Assembly (NCBI GenBank): GCA_963801255.1
Contig: CAWDEC010000020.1
Span: 1 to 64,000, forward strand
Reading direction: 5' to 3'
Source: JAICXG01 sp963801255
GTDB lineage: Bacteria > Verrucomicrobiota > Verrucomicrobiia > Chthoniobacterales > UBA10450
DNA length: 64,000 nt
Part shown: in pieces, positions 37,410 to 46,769 of the stretch
Position numbering within the stretch: position 1 is the first letter of the stretch
Layout of the letters: the number at the start of each line of letters is the position of its first letter
Notes under the pieces: model-generated
Seen by the model: only the letters and a program-made list of their open reading frames with translations
The model's database searches: none
What the model was told of the DNA's origin: nothing
Position numbers and translations under genes: made by a program

Positions 37410-37515
37410 GGGTCAATTTGACGAAGTTGTGGGCCGCAGTCGAGCCGGCAACGATTCGGGTAAAAGCTCACCTAGGGCGCGTGAAGGGCTCTCACCGAAC
37501 GATTCCATCAAGCGG

Positions 37516-38677
37516 ATGGAGATCGAGCTAAAAGAAACCAATCATCCCGACCCGGATGTAAGAGAGGCTGAGAGCAACGGAGAAACCGTCGTGCGACCGC
37601 GGGTGCGAATCCACGACCTGCTCCAGCGGCCCTTTGATACTCGCTCGATCGCGACTACCGGCCTGTTTCTCCTGGCCGTGTTTTACACGGTGTATTTTGT
37701 GCGTTCCCTCCTTCTCCCGATTGTGCTTGCTTTGCTCCTCAGCTATCTCCTGCGGCCAATTGTTCGCGGCTTGGCAAAAATCAGAATTCATCCTTTGCTC
37801 GGCTCGGCCTTGCTTCTGCTTTCGCTCGTCGGAGGAATTGGCTATGGCGTTTCTTTTTTGGCCGCGCCGGCGGCGGGTTGGATCGAAAAAGCGCCCTACA
37901 GCGTGGAGCAACTGCACCAGCGTCTTATGCCATTCAAGAAACCAATTGCCCGTGTCGAGCGGGCGAGCGGCGCGATTGAAAATCTCACCGCCCCCACGAC
38001 CGATTCCGGTCAGAACAAGACTCCCACGGTAGAGGTAAAACAGCATCCGCTTTACGAGCGGCTCTACGCGCATACGACGGACCTTTTGGTTGGCCTCGTG
38101 ACCATGTTGATCCTGCTTTATTTTCTCCTCGCCTATGACGGCGTTTTTCTTGGCAAGCTGATCAAATTGATGCCGACGCTTTCCGATAAAAAACGAGCGG
38201 TGACAATCGCCCACGAAATTGAGGCCCAGATTTCGCGCTATCTCTACACTGTCACTCTTATCAACCTTTGCCTCGGGACCGCGGTCGGCACGGCGGTGGG
38301 ATTATTAGGCTTGCCCAATCCAATGATGTGGGGCGCGATGGTCGCCGCACTGAATTTCATTCCCTACCTCGGCGCACTCACCGGAATCGTTCTTATGACC
38401 TTGGGAGCGGTCTTGAGCTTCGACAGCCTCAGCTATGCCCTTATCTTTCCGGCAGCCTACTTTGTTCTTGCGAGCTTGGAGGGCAATTTTATCACGCCTT
38501 TCGTCATGGGGCATTCGCTGACCCTCAATCCTGTACCTGGTACTGCTCTCGCTGACGTTTTGGGGCTGGATGTGGGGAATTGTCGGTATCCTGCTGGCGG
38601 TGCCGATTCTGGCGACCTTCAAGATTTTTTGTTCGCACATCGAGCCGATGGAGCCGCTGGCAGAATTCATGAGCTAG
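37516..38677 (+). pseudogene. AI-2E family transporter (PerM-like), frameshifted near C-terminus
   Basis: ATG at 37516 is preferred over an earlier in-frame start that would overlap the divergent methyltransferase gene. The product has about eight helices, a large middle loop and the family signature (NFIPYLGALTG, then LEGNFITPFVMG and SLTLNPV). After NPV the frame breaks. An extra C in the CC at 38536-38537 accounts for it, since its removal gives NPVLVLLSLTFWGWMWGIVG and the normal tail ending at TAG 38675-38677. The corrected protein is about 386 residues. The family exports small molecules such as AI-2 or acts in ion homeostasis. The uncorrected frame runs to 38739. Confidence 0.8.
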
Positions 38678-38803
38678 TGTCCCGTAACGAGTCAAGACGG
38701 CTTGGATTCGTAGCTGTCCGGACATGTCGTCTTTCTTGAGCCGGCCGGTAGGAGCTGACTTCCGGTTGACGCGCATCATGATCGAGCCATTCAGTTCTCT
38801 TCT

Positions 38804-39704
38804 ATGCCGGCTGCATCCTTGCGCGCGCTTCTTACTCGGGCAATCGACTACGCGGGGTTATTCCCGCCCGCGAGTCTCGACTTGGAACCGGCTCTTCGGA
38901 ATTATGCTGAGTATGTGCGCACGCCGGAGCGTTGGATGCTGGGAGCATTCGTTCTTCCTGTGGGAAAATTTGAGGCGGCGACGCAGCAGCTGTCACTTTT
39001 CGACGCCGAACATCCGCTGGAAATTTCCGCCCTCGGACCGAAGACGGCCGATCCGAGCGCCTTCGCAGCGACTTTGGAGACGATTCGCAAGGCGATAGAC
39101 ACGATACAAAAGCACGCCGATGGCGCTGCGGTCGTTAGGCAACTGGAAATGCCTTTTCCGGGAGCCGCTGCATTGGATTCGTTAGGCGAAGCGCGCCAAA
39201 TTTTCCATGAGATGAAACTGCGGGTTTTTCTGGAAGCGCCACCTAACGAAGCTGCGGCAACCATTGCCGCCCTCGCCGGGAGCGGTCTCGGTTTTAAGTT
39301 ACGCACGGGTGGCGTAACGGCCGACGCCTTTCCAAGTGGCGCGCAAATCTCGCGCTCTCTCGTGGCAGCAGCGCGGCATCGAGTGCCGATAAAATTCACT
39401 GCCGGATTGCATCACCCGGTGAGAGCTTTTTCACGAGAGCGTGCAAACAAAGATGCACGGCTTTCTCAACGTTCTCGGTGCTGGCGTTCTCGCGGCTGAA
39501 CACGGCTGGAGTGAGACGCAGACGGAAGAAATGTTGGCGGAGGAAGAGCCGCATGTGCTCGTGTTTGGCGACGATGTTTTTCGCTGGCGCGATTGGCAGA
39601 TTTCGAGCGACCAGATTGCCGTCCGGCGCGAGTTTGTGGTGTCGTTAGGCAGTTGCAGCTTCGACGAACCGCGCGACGACTTGCACGCGTTGCATCTGTT
39701 GTAG
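38804..39704 (+). pseudogene. Uncharacterised conserved protein beside fumarylacetoacetase, frameshifted
   Basis: About 299 residues after correction. The frame from ATG 38804 breaks at FTAGLHHPVRAF. A run of five T (39428-39432) read as four gives HHPVRAFHESVQTKMHGFLN, continuing to TAG 39704. The homopolymer position argues for a sequencing error. The HHPVR and TKMHGFLNVLGAG elements look like a conserved core, and earlier segments (TRAIDYAGLFPPASLDL) also look family-like. I recall the family only as an unnamed protein. Its position 46 bp before the fumarylacetoacetase gene suggests a role in aromatic amino-acid catabolism; this is inference. It carries three exact motifs and one core motif. 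Confidence 0.65.
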
Positions 39705-39750
39705 TTCCGCCGTCGTTAGACCGCTGCGACAGGCAGATTAGATTGCGACC

Positions 39751-41010
39751 ATGCCAGCACCTCTTCATTCGTTCGTCGAACTCTCGCCCGAATCGCATTT
39801 TCCGATCCAAAACCTGCCCTATGGAATCTTCCGACCTCCAGGCGGGAAAGCGCGCGCCGGTGTGGCAATTGGCGATCTGGTTTTGGACCTCGGTCTGCTG
39901 GAAGAGGAGGGTTTTTTTCGCAAGCTCGATCTTGGCCCGCGCCCGGTTTTTGATCGCGACTCCCTCAATTCTTTTTTGGCTCTCGGCCGGACCGCGTGGC
40001 GCAGGATGCGCGAAAGCTTGCAGGAAGTATTGGCGACCGAGACCGGCACGCTGCGGGATAATCGATCCCTTCGCGAGCGCGCTTTCCATCGCCAGGCGGA
40101 AGTGACGATGCAGCTTCCGGCGCGAATCGGCGATTACACCGATTTCTATTCTTCCTATAACCACGCCTTCAACGTCGGCACGATGTTTCGAGGGCCGGAG
40201 AATGCGCTCATGCCGAATTGGAAATGGCTACCGATCGCCTATCACGGTCGCGCCAGTTCGATTGTGCCAAGCGGCGTTGAGGTGCGCCGTCCGCACGGGC
40301 AGACGAAACCCCCTGAGGCTCCGACACCGAGCTTCGGGCCGAGCCGGGCGCTCGACTTCGAATTAGAGACGGCGTTTTTCATCGGTCCGCCCAATGAACT
40401 CGGGAAACCGGTGCCGATTGCAGAAGCTCTCGATCATATTTTCGGTCTGGTGCTGATGAACGATTGGAGCGCGCGCGACATTCAGACCTGGGAATACCAG
40501 CCGCTTGGCCCATTTCTGGCAAAAAACTTCTGCACCAGCATTTCGCCCTGGATCGTAACTTTGGAAGCGCTCGAACCGTTCAAGAAACCGCTGCCGGCGC
40601 AAGATCCGCCACCGTTGTCCTATCTTAAGCAGCCTAACGACTTCACTTACGACATTGATTTGCAGGTCGATTTGCAAACCGCAAAAATGAGCGAGCGGCA
40701 AACCATTTCGCGGACAAACTCGCGAAATCTTTATTGGAGTATGTCGCAACAGCTCGCACATCACACGGTTGGCGGGTGCAACCTTCAGCCGGGCGATCTC
40801 TTGGCGAGTGGCACGATTAGCGGGCCTAACGAGAATAGTCGTGGAAGCATGCTGGAATTGACCTGGCGGGGTGCGAATCCGCTACAATTGTCGTCAGGCG
40901 AAATGCGTAAATGGCTGGAAGCGGGCGACTGCCTAACGATCAGCGGTTGGGGGCAGGGCGAAGGCTACCGAATCGGCTTCGGCGAAGTGAGCGGACGAAT
41001 CATCGACTAA
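39751..41010 (+). CDS. fahA: Fumarylacetoacetase
   Basis: A 419-residue FAH, the usual length. An N-terminal SH3-like domain (LPYGIF, IGDLVLDL) precedes the hydrolase domain. Conserved are DYTDFYSSYNHAFNVGTMFR (metal Asp and catalytic His), the glutamates of ELETAFFIG, MNDWSARDIQTWEYQPLGPF with a metal Asp and KNF lysine, and SGTISGP. It cleaves fumarylacetoacetate to fumarate and acetoacetate, the last step of tyrosine degradation. The homogentisate genes are not in the window. Three motif copies lie in its last 400 bp (40632, 40824, 40931). Confidence 0.95.
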   Translation: MPAPLHSFVELSPESHFPIQNLPYGIFRPPGGKARAGVAIGDLVLDLGLLEEEGFFRKLDLGPRPVFDRDSLNSFLALGRTAWRRMRESLQEVLATETGTLRDNRSLRERAFHRQAEVTMQLPARIGDYTDFYSSYNHAFNVGTMFRGPENALMPNWKWLPIAYHGRASSIVPSGVEVRRPHGQTKPPEAPTPSFGPSRALDFELETAFFIGPPNELGKPVPIAEALDHIFGLVLMNDWSARDIQTWEYQPLGPFLAKNFCTSISPWIVTLEALEPFKKPLPAQDPPPLSYLKQPNDFTYDIDLQVDLQTAKMSERQTISRTNSRNLYWSMSQQLAHHTVGGCNLQPGDLLASGTISGPNENSRGSMLELTWRGANPLQLSSGEMRKWLEAGDCLTISGWGQGEGYRIGFGEVSGRIID

Positions 41011-41013
41011 AAA

Positions 41014-41044
41014 GGAAAGCCCGTTCACAAGGAACGAGCTTTCC
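41014..41044 (+). terminator. Hairpin after fahA
   Basis: GGAAAGCCCGTTC, loop ACAAG, then GAACGAGCTTTCC form a 13-pair stem with one mismatch, four bases after the fahA stop. There is no T-tract, so it may be a weak terminator or an mRNA-stabilising hairpin. Confidence 0.5.
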
Positions 41045-41168
41045 ACACACCAAACAGGACAATCGCCAGGCGCTCTTTTTGGGGCACCCGGGAGCGAGAT
41101 TTCTGCAATTTCTCGCGTGGATGTCAAAACTATTTCAGGGGCAAAAGCACTTTTTTTAAACAAAGGTG

Positions 41169-41196
41169 TTGGACTGGGAAAATTTTCGCTGATAAT
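41169..41196 (+). promoter_or_regulatory. Sigma-70-type promoter for the secreted hydrolase
   Basis: TTGGAC (41169-41174), a 16-bp spacer and GATAAT (41191-41196) make one of the best promoters in the window. Transcription would start near 41203, giving a leader of about 44 bases before the GTG at 41247. Confidence 0.55.
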
Positions 41197-41246
41197 CAAA
41201 TTTCTGTTTGCGTGGCAAGCAAATTGCATACATAAGAGGCGCGACT

Positions 41247-41795
41247 GTGTTTCGATATCTTCTTTTTTTCAGCTGCTGTGCCCTTTCTCTTGCCCAAGCT
41301 CGAGCGGGAGATCATTCCAACTCGGAAACGCGATTCGTTTATGTCGATGCGCATGGAAAAGTGCAATCGACCGAGGTTATTTCGCACTTCACCGGCAGGC
41401 TGAAGAATCCCTTTCCCAATCTTGATCCGAAGCTGGCTCGCGCCGCCACGATCGCGGAGGAACGCGCGCATGCTCACTCTCGCAGCCGCTGCTGGCGTTA
41501 TGTGAAAGAGGCGTTGCTGGCCGCCGGTGCGGTCGATTCGTATCCCAAAACTGAGCTGGCAAAACAGGCGGGTTCAGAGCTGGTGCAGCATTACGGATTC
41601 AAGCAGCTGCCGGTAAGCGATCCGTATCAGGCACCGGTTGGTTCGGTCCTGGTATATGCTTCGCACAGTGGCGCAGGGCACGTGGAAATCCGAACGGAGC
41701 GTGGCTTTGTTAGCGACTTCCGTGCTGCCACTCCGTCGTCCCGTCCGCTGATTGGCGTCTACGCCAAGGTGGATTCCTCGGCTCGCCATCGTTAG
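41247..41795 (+). CDS. Secreted NlpC/P60- or CHAP-like cysteine hydrolase
   Basis: A GTG at 41247 is chosen because AAGAGG lies seven bases upstream and a clean signal peptide (FRYLLFFSCCALSLAQARA) follows. A TTG at 41208 would add 13 residues. The 182-residue product has an arginine/cysteine site SRCWRYVKEALLAAG, then PVGSVLVYASHSGAGHVEIR and GFVSDF. The Cys, His and Asp arrangement is like NlpC/P60 or CHAP peptidoglycan hydrolases. The exact family is not certain. The TAG stop is formed by the middle of a TCGTTAGGC motif (41789-41797). Confidence 0.6.
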   Translation: MFRYLLFFSCCALSLAQARAGDHSNSETRFVYVDAHGKVQSTEVISHFTGRLKNPFPNLDPKLARAATIAEERAHAHSRSRCWRYVKEALLAAGAVDSYPKTELAKQAGSELVQHYGFKQLPVSDPYQAPVGSVLVYASHSGAGHVEIRTERGFVSDFRAATPSSRPLIGVYAKVDSSARHR

Positions 41796-41817
41796 GCTGT
41801 TTCTTCCTCAGTCGCAC

Positions 41818-42306
41818 TCAGAACGGGGCTGGGGTGACAAGCAGAAACCAGCTCACCATCACCAGTCCGATGAGCAGCTTGCCGATCATCGCGGCAAGAT
41901 TGCCTAACAATGCTCCCCAGCCGGCGCGCCCGGCTTCGACAAGTCGTTTTCCAGCAATCAATTCCCCAGCCAACGCGCCAATTACAGGACCGACAAGCAA
42001 TCCGGGTAAACCAAAAAAAATCCCCACGATTGCTCCGAACGTTGCGCCCCAAACACCCCAACACGTCGCGCCAAAGCGCCGCGCGCCTAGCCAGCCGCCG
42101 AGGAAATCGATTACATAGGAAGCGACAACGAAAAGAGCGAGCGCGAGCAGGCTGAGCCAACTCGCTCCTTTCTCGGGCCCGAGCATGAGGCGATGCAGGA
42201 AGGCCGCTGCCAGAATGAGTGTCGTCCCCGGCAAGATGGGCAGAACCGTGCCAATAAGGCCAATGGCCATAATGACCAGGGTCACAATCCACCAAAACAA
42301 TTCCAT
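41818..42306 (-). CDS. DUF456 membrane protein
   Basis: A 162-residue protein of four or five helices rich in glycine zippers (GLIGTVLPILPGTTLILAAA at the start, GAIVGIFFGLPGLLVGPVIG in the middle). This is the DUF456 pattern, a family of unknown function. Length is normal. The gene converges with the secreted hydrolase (22-bp gap) and diverges from rpsT. Confidence 0.85.
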   Translation of the reverse strand: MELFWWIVTLVIMAIGLIGTVLPILPGTTLILAAAFLHRLMLGPEKGASWLSLLALALFVVASYVIDFLGGWLGARRFGATCWGVWGATFGAIVGIFFGLPGLLVGPVIGALAGELIAGKRLVEAGRAGWGALLGNLAAMIGKLLIGLVMVSWFLLVTPAPF

Positions 42307-42400
42307 CCCGACAAGACTAGCTGGCTGCGGTCCTCAGGCTACAAACCTTGACAACCTCGACTCTGTCCACGACCCTGCCCGTCCACTAATCTTTTGCTTC

Positions 42401-42655
42401 ATGGCCAATTCGAAATCCGCCGCCAAACGTGCTCGCCAAACTCCGCGTCGCACGCTGCGCAATCGCAGCATCATGAGCCGTCTGCGTTCGCTTGCAAAAG
42501 GAAGCGCCACCAATGGTAAGGCGGAGGATCATCGCGCGCTCATTTCGGCGCTCGACAAGGCGGCCAAGCGCGGGGTCATTCATCGCAACATGGCCAACCG
42601 CCGCAAGGCGCGCCTGAACAAAGCCGCAGCAAAAACCGCGTCGCCTGCTTCGTGA
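42401..42655 (+). CDS. rpsT: Ribosomal protein bS20
   Basis: An 84-residue basic protein starting MANSKSAAKRARQTPRRTLR, with the family's middle and tail (ALDKAAKRGVIHRNMANRRKARL). It binds 16S rRNA in the small subunit. The ATG at 42401 is the standard N-terminus. An upstream in-frame start would overlap the DUF456 gene. Confidence 0.96.
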   Translation: MANSKSAAKRARQTPRRTLRNRSIMSRLRSLAKGSATNGKAEDHRALISALDKAAKRGVIHRNMANRRKARLNKAAAKTASPAS

Positions 42656-42750
42656 TTCTGTTCTCTTCGAGCGCGCCAATAAAATCATTCGAGCGCGTGC
42701 GCAGTTGAAAACGCGATTGCATCTCGCGCAGAAAAGTTGACTTTTTCGCC

Positions 42751-43341
42751 ATGCTTGCTGCGTTCCTTTTGGTTTTTCTAACGATCATTTACCGCATCGC
42801 CTCTGCAATCATCGTGCAGAACGGCGGCAGCACATGGCTCTCTAATTTCGCTCCTATGGCAGCGATCGCGCTGTGTAGTGCGGCTTATTTCCCGCGGAAA
42901 TACAAGTTTACTGTCCCCTTTGGGGCGCTGCTTCTTTCGGACATCGCACTCAATCTCTATTACCGCGTCTCGTTTTTCGACGTGGCAGTGCTCTGTCATT
43001 ACCTGGCGTTTGCGATTGTCGGTTTGCTGGGCCTCGCGATAAGCCGTCGGGCCTCGCTCAAAACGGTTCTTCCCGCGACGCTGGCCGGTTCCGTTATCTT
43101 TTACTTCATCACCAACGCTTTCTCCTGGCTGACGGATCCGGGATATATGAAAGACTTTGCCGGCTTTATCCAAGCGTTCACCGTCGGCCTGCCGCAGTTC
43201 GGCGCCACACCCACGTGGATGTTTTTCCGCAATTCAATCGTGAGCGATTTGGTTTTCACATTTCTTTTTGTCGCCTGTTTGCACTTCAGTCGGCGCGAAA
43301 ATGCCCTTTCGGCCGCAGCGGCTCGGCCTTTGCCTAACTAG
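42751..43341 (+). CDS. DUF6580 integral membrane protein
   Basis: A 196-residue protein with five or six helices. Elements such as SNFAPMAAIALCSAAYFPRK, a FGALLLSDIALNLYYR segment and FYFITNAFSWLTDPGY are those of the DUF6580 family, an ECF-S-component-like fold of unknown substrate. It sits directly before pdhA (5-bp gap after the stop), so co-transcription is possible. The end carries GCCTAACTA, one base from the common motif. Confidence 0.75.
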   Translation: MLAAFLLVFLTIIYRIASAIIVQNGGSTWLSNFAPMAAIALCSAAYFPRKYKFTVPFGALLLSDIALNLYYRVSFFDVAVLCHYLAFAIVGLLGLAISRRASLKTVLPATLAGSVIFYFITNAFSWLTDPGYMKDFAGFIQAFTVGLPQFGATPTWMFFRNSIVSDLVFTFLFVACLHFSRRENALSAAAARPLPN

Positions 43342-43346
43342 TTCCA

Positions 43347-44444
43347 ATGGTTTCGACCGGGCAACGCGACGAGGTCGAGATGCTCGCGATGATGCTCTTG
43401 ATTCGCCGTTTTGAAGAGCGCGCGAGTCAGCAATATCAAGCGCAAAGGATTGGCGGCTTTTGCCATCTGTACATCGGTCAGGAAGCCGTTGTGACCGGCG
43501 CTGTCGCCGCGACGCGTGCGGATGATTACATCATCACTGCTTATCGCGATCACGCGCACGCTCTCGCGCGCGGAACGAGCCCGGATGCCTGTATGGCGGA
43601 GCTTTTTGGCAAAATCACTGGCTGCTCACGCGGACTCGGCGGATCAATGCATTACTTCGACAAGGCCCGCCACATGTATGGTGGCCACGCGATCGTCGGT
43701 GCACATGTTCCGCTGGCGACCGGCATCGCTTTCGCGGCGAAGTATCGCAAGGAGGATCGCGTCACCCTTTGCTTCTTCGGTGATGGTGCGATCAACCAGG
43801 GGGCATTTCACGAAGCGCTCAATCTGGCCGGGCTTTTCAAGCTTCCCGTCATCTTCATTTGCGAGAACAATTACTTTGCCATGGGTACCTCGGTGAAAAG
43901 ATCGACTTCGCTCGAGCAAATCGCTGATCGCGCAGAAGGCTACGACATGCCGAGCGAGATCATCGATGGCATGAACTTTCGTGAGGTGCGCGACAAATTG
44001 AGCGAGATCATCGCTTCCATTCGCAAGGATCCGCATCCGGCCTTTGTTGAGGCGCGCACCTATCGTTATCGCGGCCATTCAATGTCGGATCCGGCGAGTT
44101 ACCGAACGAAAGAGGAGTTGGAAAAATACCGGCTCGAGGACCCGATCATCCGTCTGCGTGCCCAGCTCACTCGTGAGAACAAATTGACTAACGAACAATT
44201 CGACGCGCTCGACAAGAAGGCGAAAGAGATGGCAATGGCGAGCGTGAAGTTCGCGGAGAAAAGCCCCGAGCCGCCAATCGAGGATCTTTACGCCTATACC
44301 TACGTCGACGACGGCGTTGACCCGCACCTGACCGACATTTCGACGAAAGAACGCCCGACCAAGCCGGCCAAACGCACTTCTGGTGAAGCGAGATCACGCC
44401 GCTCCACTGACGCCAAAACATCTTCCAACGGAGAAAGCGCGTGA
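43347..44444 (+). CDS. pdhA: Pyruvate dehydrogenase E1 component, alpha subunit
   Basis: A 365-residue ThDP-dependent E1-alpha. The N-terminal RRFEERASQQYQAQRIGGFC, the HYF and GGHAIVGAHVPLATG regions, the ThDP motif GDGAINQGAFHEALNLA...ENN, and the YRYRGHSMSDP phosphorylation-loop equivalent are all present. With E1-beta and E2 it converts pyruvate to acetyl-CoA. The 3' end has a short Lys/Ser/Thr-rich extension (KPAKRTSGEARSRRSTDA). Its TGA overlaps the GTG of pdhB. Confidence 0.95.
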   Translation: MVSTGQRDEVEMLAMMLLIRRFEERASQQYQAQRIGGFCHLYIGQEAVVTGAVAATRADDYIITAYRDHAHALARGTSPDACMAELFGKITGCSRGLGGSMHYFDKARHMYGGHAIVGAHVPLATGIAFAAKYRKEDRVTLCFFGDGAINQGAFHEALNLAGLFKLPVIFICENNYFAMGTSVKRSTSLEQIADRAEGYDMPSEIIDGMNFREVRDKLSEIIASIRKDPHPAFVEARTYRYRGHSMSDPASYRTKEELEKYRLEDPIIRLRAQLTRENKLTNEQFDALDKKAKEMAMASVKFAEKSPEPPIEDLYAYTYVDDGVDPHLTDISTKERPTKPAKRTSGEARSRRSTDAKTSSNGESA

Positions 44445-45418
44445 GAGAAATCACGTACCGTCAGGCGCTCAACGAGGCGCTCGCCGAGGAAATTGAGCGT
44501 GATCCGGATGTTTTTCTCATGGGCGAGGAAGTCGCTGAATACAACGGCGCCTACAAAGTCAGCCAGGGTCTGCTCGATCGCTTCGGGCCCGAGCGCATCA
44601 TCGACACGCCGATCAGCGAAAATGGCTTTGCCGGTCTCGGCATTGGTGCGGCCATGGCCGGGCTGCGACCCATCATCGAGTTCATGACCTTCAGCTTTTC
44701 GTTCGTCGCCTTCGACCAGGTGGTGAACAACGCACCGAACATGCTCACCATGTCGGGCGGCCAGTTCAATGTCCCCATTACCTTCCGCGGACCAAACGGA
44801 CCGGCACACCAGCTCGGCGCAACCCATTCCCACGCGACGGAATGTCTTTATGCCAACGTGCCCGGCTTGAAAATCTGCACGCCGGCCACGCCGCGCGACG
44901 CCAAGGGTTTACTCAAGACTGCGGTGCGCGACAACAATCCGGTCCTCGTGCTGGAGTGCGAACTTTTCTATAGCCACAAAGGCCCGGTCGAAGATGAAGA
45001 AACAGAGCTGCTAATTCCGTTAGGCGAAGCCGAAACCAAACGTGAAGGCAGCGACGTCACCATCCTCTGTTATGCCCAAACCGTGCCGATGGCGCTCAGG
45101 GCTGCGGACGATTTGGCTAACGATAAAATCAACGCCGAAGTCATCGATCTTCGTTCGATCAAGCCACTCGACTGGCGGACGGTCTTTGATTCGGTAGCGA
45201 AAACGCATCGCGTCGTGATTGCCGAACAGGACCGTCCCTTCTGCGGTGTCGGCGCCGAAATCGCCTACCGAATTCAGCGCGAGATTTTTGATGAGCTGGA
45301 TGCGCCAATCCAGCGCGTGGCGCAGGAAGATGTCCCCGTGCCCTACAACGAGGCGTTGGAGAAAGCCATTCTTCCTAGCACGGAAAAGATCATCGCTGCG
45401 GTCAGGAAGATTTGTTAG
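44441..45418 (+). CDS. pdhB: Pyruvate dehydrogenase E1 component, beta subunit
   Basis: A 325-residue E1-beta with a GTG start overlapping the pdhA stop. Typical segments are ALNEALAEEIERDPDVFLMG, GEEVAEYNGAYKVSQGL, the RIIDTPISENGFAGLGIGAA region, FMTFSF, and the C-terminal DLRSIKPLDW with QDRPFCGVGAEIA. It pairs with PdhA to form the decarboxylase active site. The stop codon lies within TTGTTAGGC, a one-base variant of the common motif. Confidence 0.95.
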   Translation: MREITYRQALNEALAEEIERDPDVFLMGEEVAEYNGAYKVSQGLLDRFGPERIIDTPISENGFAGLGIGAAMAGLRPIIEFMTFSFSFVAFDQVVNNAPNMLTMSGGQFNVPITFRGPNGPAHQLGATHSHATECLYANVPGLKICTPATPRDAKGLLKTAVRDNNPVLVLECELFYSHKGPVEDEETELLIPLGEAETKREGSDVTILCYAQTVPMALRAADDLANDKINAEVIDLRSIKPLDWRTVFDSVAKTHRVVIAEQDRPFCGVGAEIAYRIQREIFDELDAPIQRVAQEDVPVPYNEALEKAILPSTEKIIAAVRKIC

Positions 45419-45454
45419 GCAGTTCCATCATTCACCGATCAATCGCCACTCTTC

Positions 45455-46756
45455 ATGCCTGAAATTCTGATGCCCAAATTGAGCGACACGATGACCGAGG
45501 GAACGCTCGTCAGTTGGAAGAAAAAGATCGGGGACAAGGTGAGTTCCGGTGAAGTGCTGGCGGAAATCGAGACTGACAAGGCGACGATGGAATGGGAAGC
45601 GACCGACGACGGAATCCTGAAAAAGATCTACGTCGAGGAAGGCGGCAAAGTGAATGTCGGCGATCGCATCGCCTTCATTGCCGGCGACAGCGAAGAAGCG
45701 CCTGGCGCAGATAAGGGAGCCGACGCCGAACCTCCTGAAACAAAGGAGATCGAAGAAGGCGACGAATATCCCGCTGAGGAGGAAGAAGAGTCGGCGCCGG
45801 CGACGAAATCGGTCGCTGGGGAGCAGCCGGCCAAACAAAAAGCAGCGAAGAAAGGCACCGAACCCGAGGAAGAATCAGAACCAATTCGCATCAAAGTCTC
45901 ACCTCTGGCGCGTAAGATCGCGGCCGAAAAAGGAATCGACCTAACGAACCTCAAGGGAAGCGGACCAAGTGGGCGCATTGTAGAAAAGGACGTAAAAGCT
46001 GCCGCCGATGCGACCGCTGCCAGCGGGAAAAGGCTGGCGCCTGCTCAGCAAATCGCCGGGGGTGAAACCGTCCGCATCAGCCTTACCGGGATGCGCAAAG
46101 TGATTGCCGAACGGCTCAGCGCAAGCCTTGGACCGATCCCGCATTTCTATCTCAACATCGAGATCAATGCCGAGCCGCTCATGCGCGTTCGCACGGAATT
46201 GAAGTCTGTGCGCGAAGACGACGATGCCAACAAAATCACGGTCAATGATTTCATCCTCAAAGCCGCCGTCGAAGCCGCAATTCGCGAGCCCAAAGTGAAC
46301 GCCTCGTTCGACAAGAATGCCATCGTTCAATATGGCGACATCAATCTCGGAGTGGCGGTTGCGCTCGAGGAAGGTCTCGTCACCCCGGTCGTTAGGCAGG
46401 CACAAACCAAATCGCTGCGCGAACTAAGCGCGGCGGTGAAGGATCTTGCTCATCGGGCACGCAGTAAGCGGATGAAGCCGGAAGAATTTCAAGGCGGTAC
46501 CCTGACTGTGTCTAACCTCGGCAGCTACGGCATCGATTATTTCTCCGCCGTGATTAACCCGCCGCAGGCCATCATTCTCTCGGTTGGCGCGATCGTTAGG
46601 CAACCAGTCGTGAACGAATCAGGCGCGATTGTTTCAGGTTATCGGATGAAGATCGGACTAAGCTGCGATCATCGCGTGGTCGACGGCGCGATCGGCGCCA
46701 GTTATCTTAAGGCGTTGCGCCATTTCCTGGAAAATCCGGCGCTCCTTCTCCTCTAA
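45455..46756 (+). CDS. pdhC: Dihydrolipoamide acetyltransferase (PDH E2)
   Basis: A 433-residue E2. The single lipoyl domain (1-80) has the lipoylated lysine K42 in ETDKATMEWEA. An acidic Glu/Pro/Ala linker (about 80-145) precedes the peripheral-subunit-binding domain (VSPLARKIAAEKGIDLTNL). The catalytic domain ends in SCDHRVVDGAIGA, with the active-site His and Asp. It transfers the acetyl group to CoA. No E3 (lpd) gene follows in the operon. Two TCGTTAGGC copies (46389, 46593) both encode VVRQ or IVRQ, and a CCTAACGA core lies at 45940. Confidence 0.95.
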   Translation: MPEILMPKLSDTMTEGTLVSWKKKIGDKVSSGEVLAEIETDKATMEWEATDDGILKKIYVEEGGKVNVGDRIAFIAGDSEEAPGADKGADAEPPETKEIEEGDEYPAEEEEESAPATKSVAGEQPAKQKAAKKGTEPEEESEPIRIKVSPLARKIAAEKGIDLTNLKGSGPSGRIVEKDVKAAADATAASGKRLAPAQQIAGGETVRISLTGMRKVIAERLSASLGPIPHFYLNIEINAEPLMRVRTELKSVREDDDANKITVNDFILKAAVEAAIREPKVNASFDKNAIVQYGDINLGVAVALEEGLVTPVVRQAQTKSLRELSAAVKDLAHRARSKRMKPEEFQGGTLTVSNLGSYGIDYFSAVINPPQAIILSVGAIVRQPVVNESGAIVSGYRMKIGLSCDHRVVDGAIGASYLKALRHFLENPALLLL

Positions 46757-46769
46757 ACTGGGCGGTGCC

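Noticed and set aside
37336..37515. Upstream extension of the AI-2E transporter
   Set aside because: It overlaps the divergent methyltransferase gene and its translation has no membrane-protein character; the ATG at 37516 fits the family.
42666..42696. Repeated TTCGAGCGCG after rpsT
   Set aside because: A 10-bp direct repeat with no hairpin or T-tract; likely chance in GC-rich sequence.
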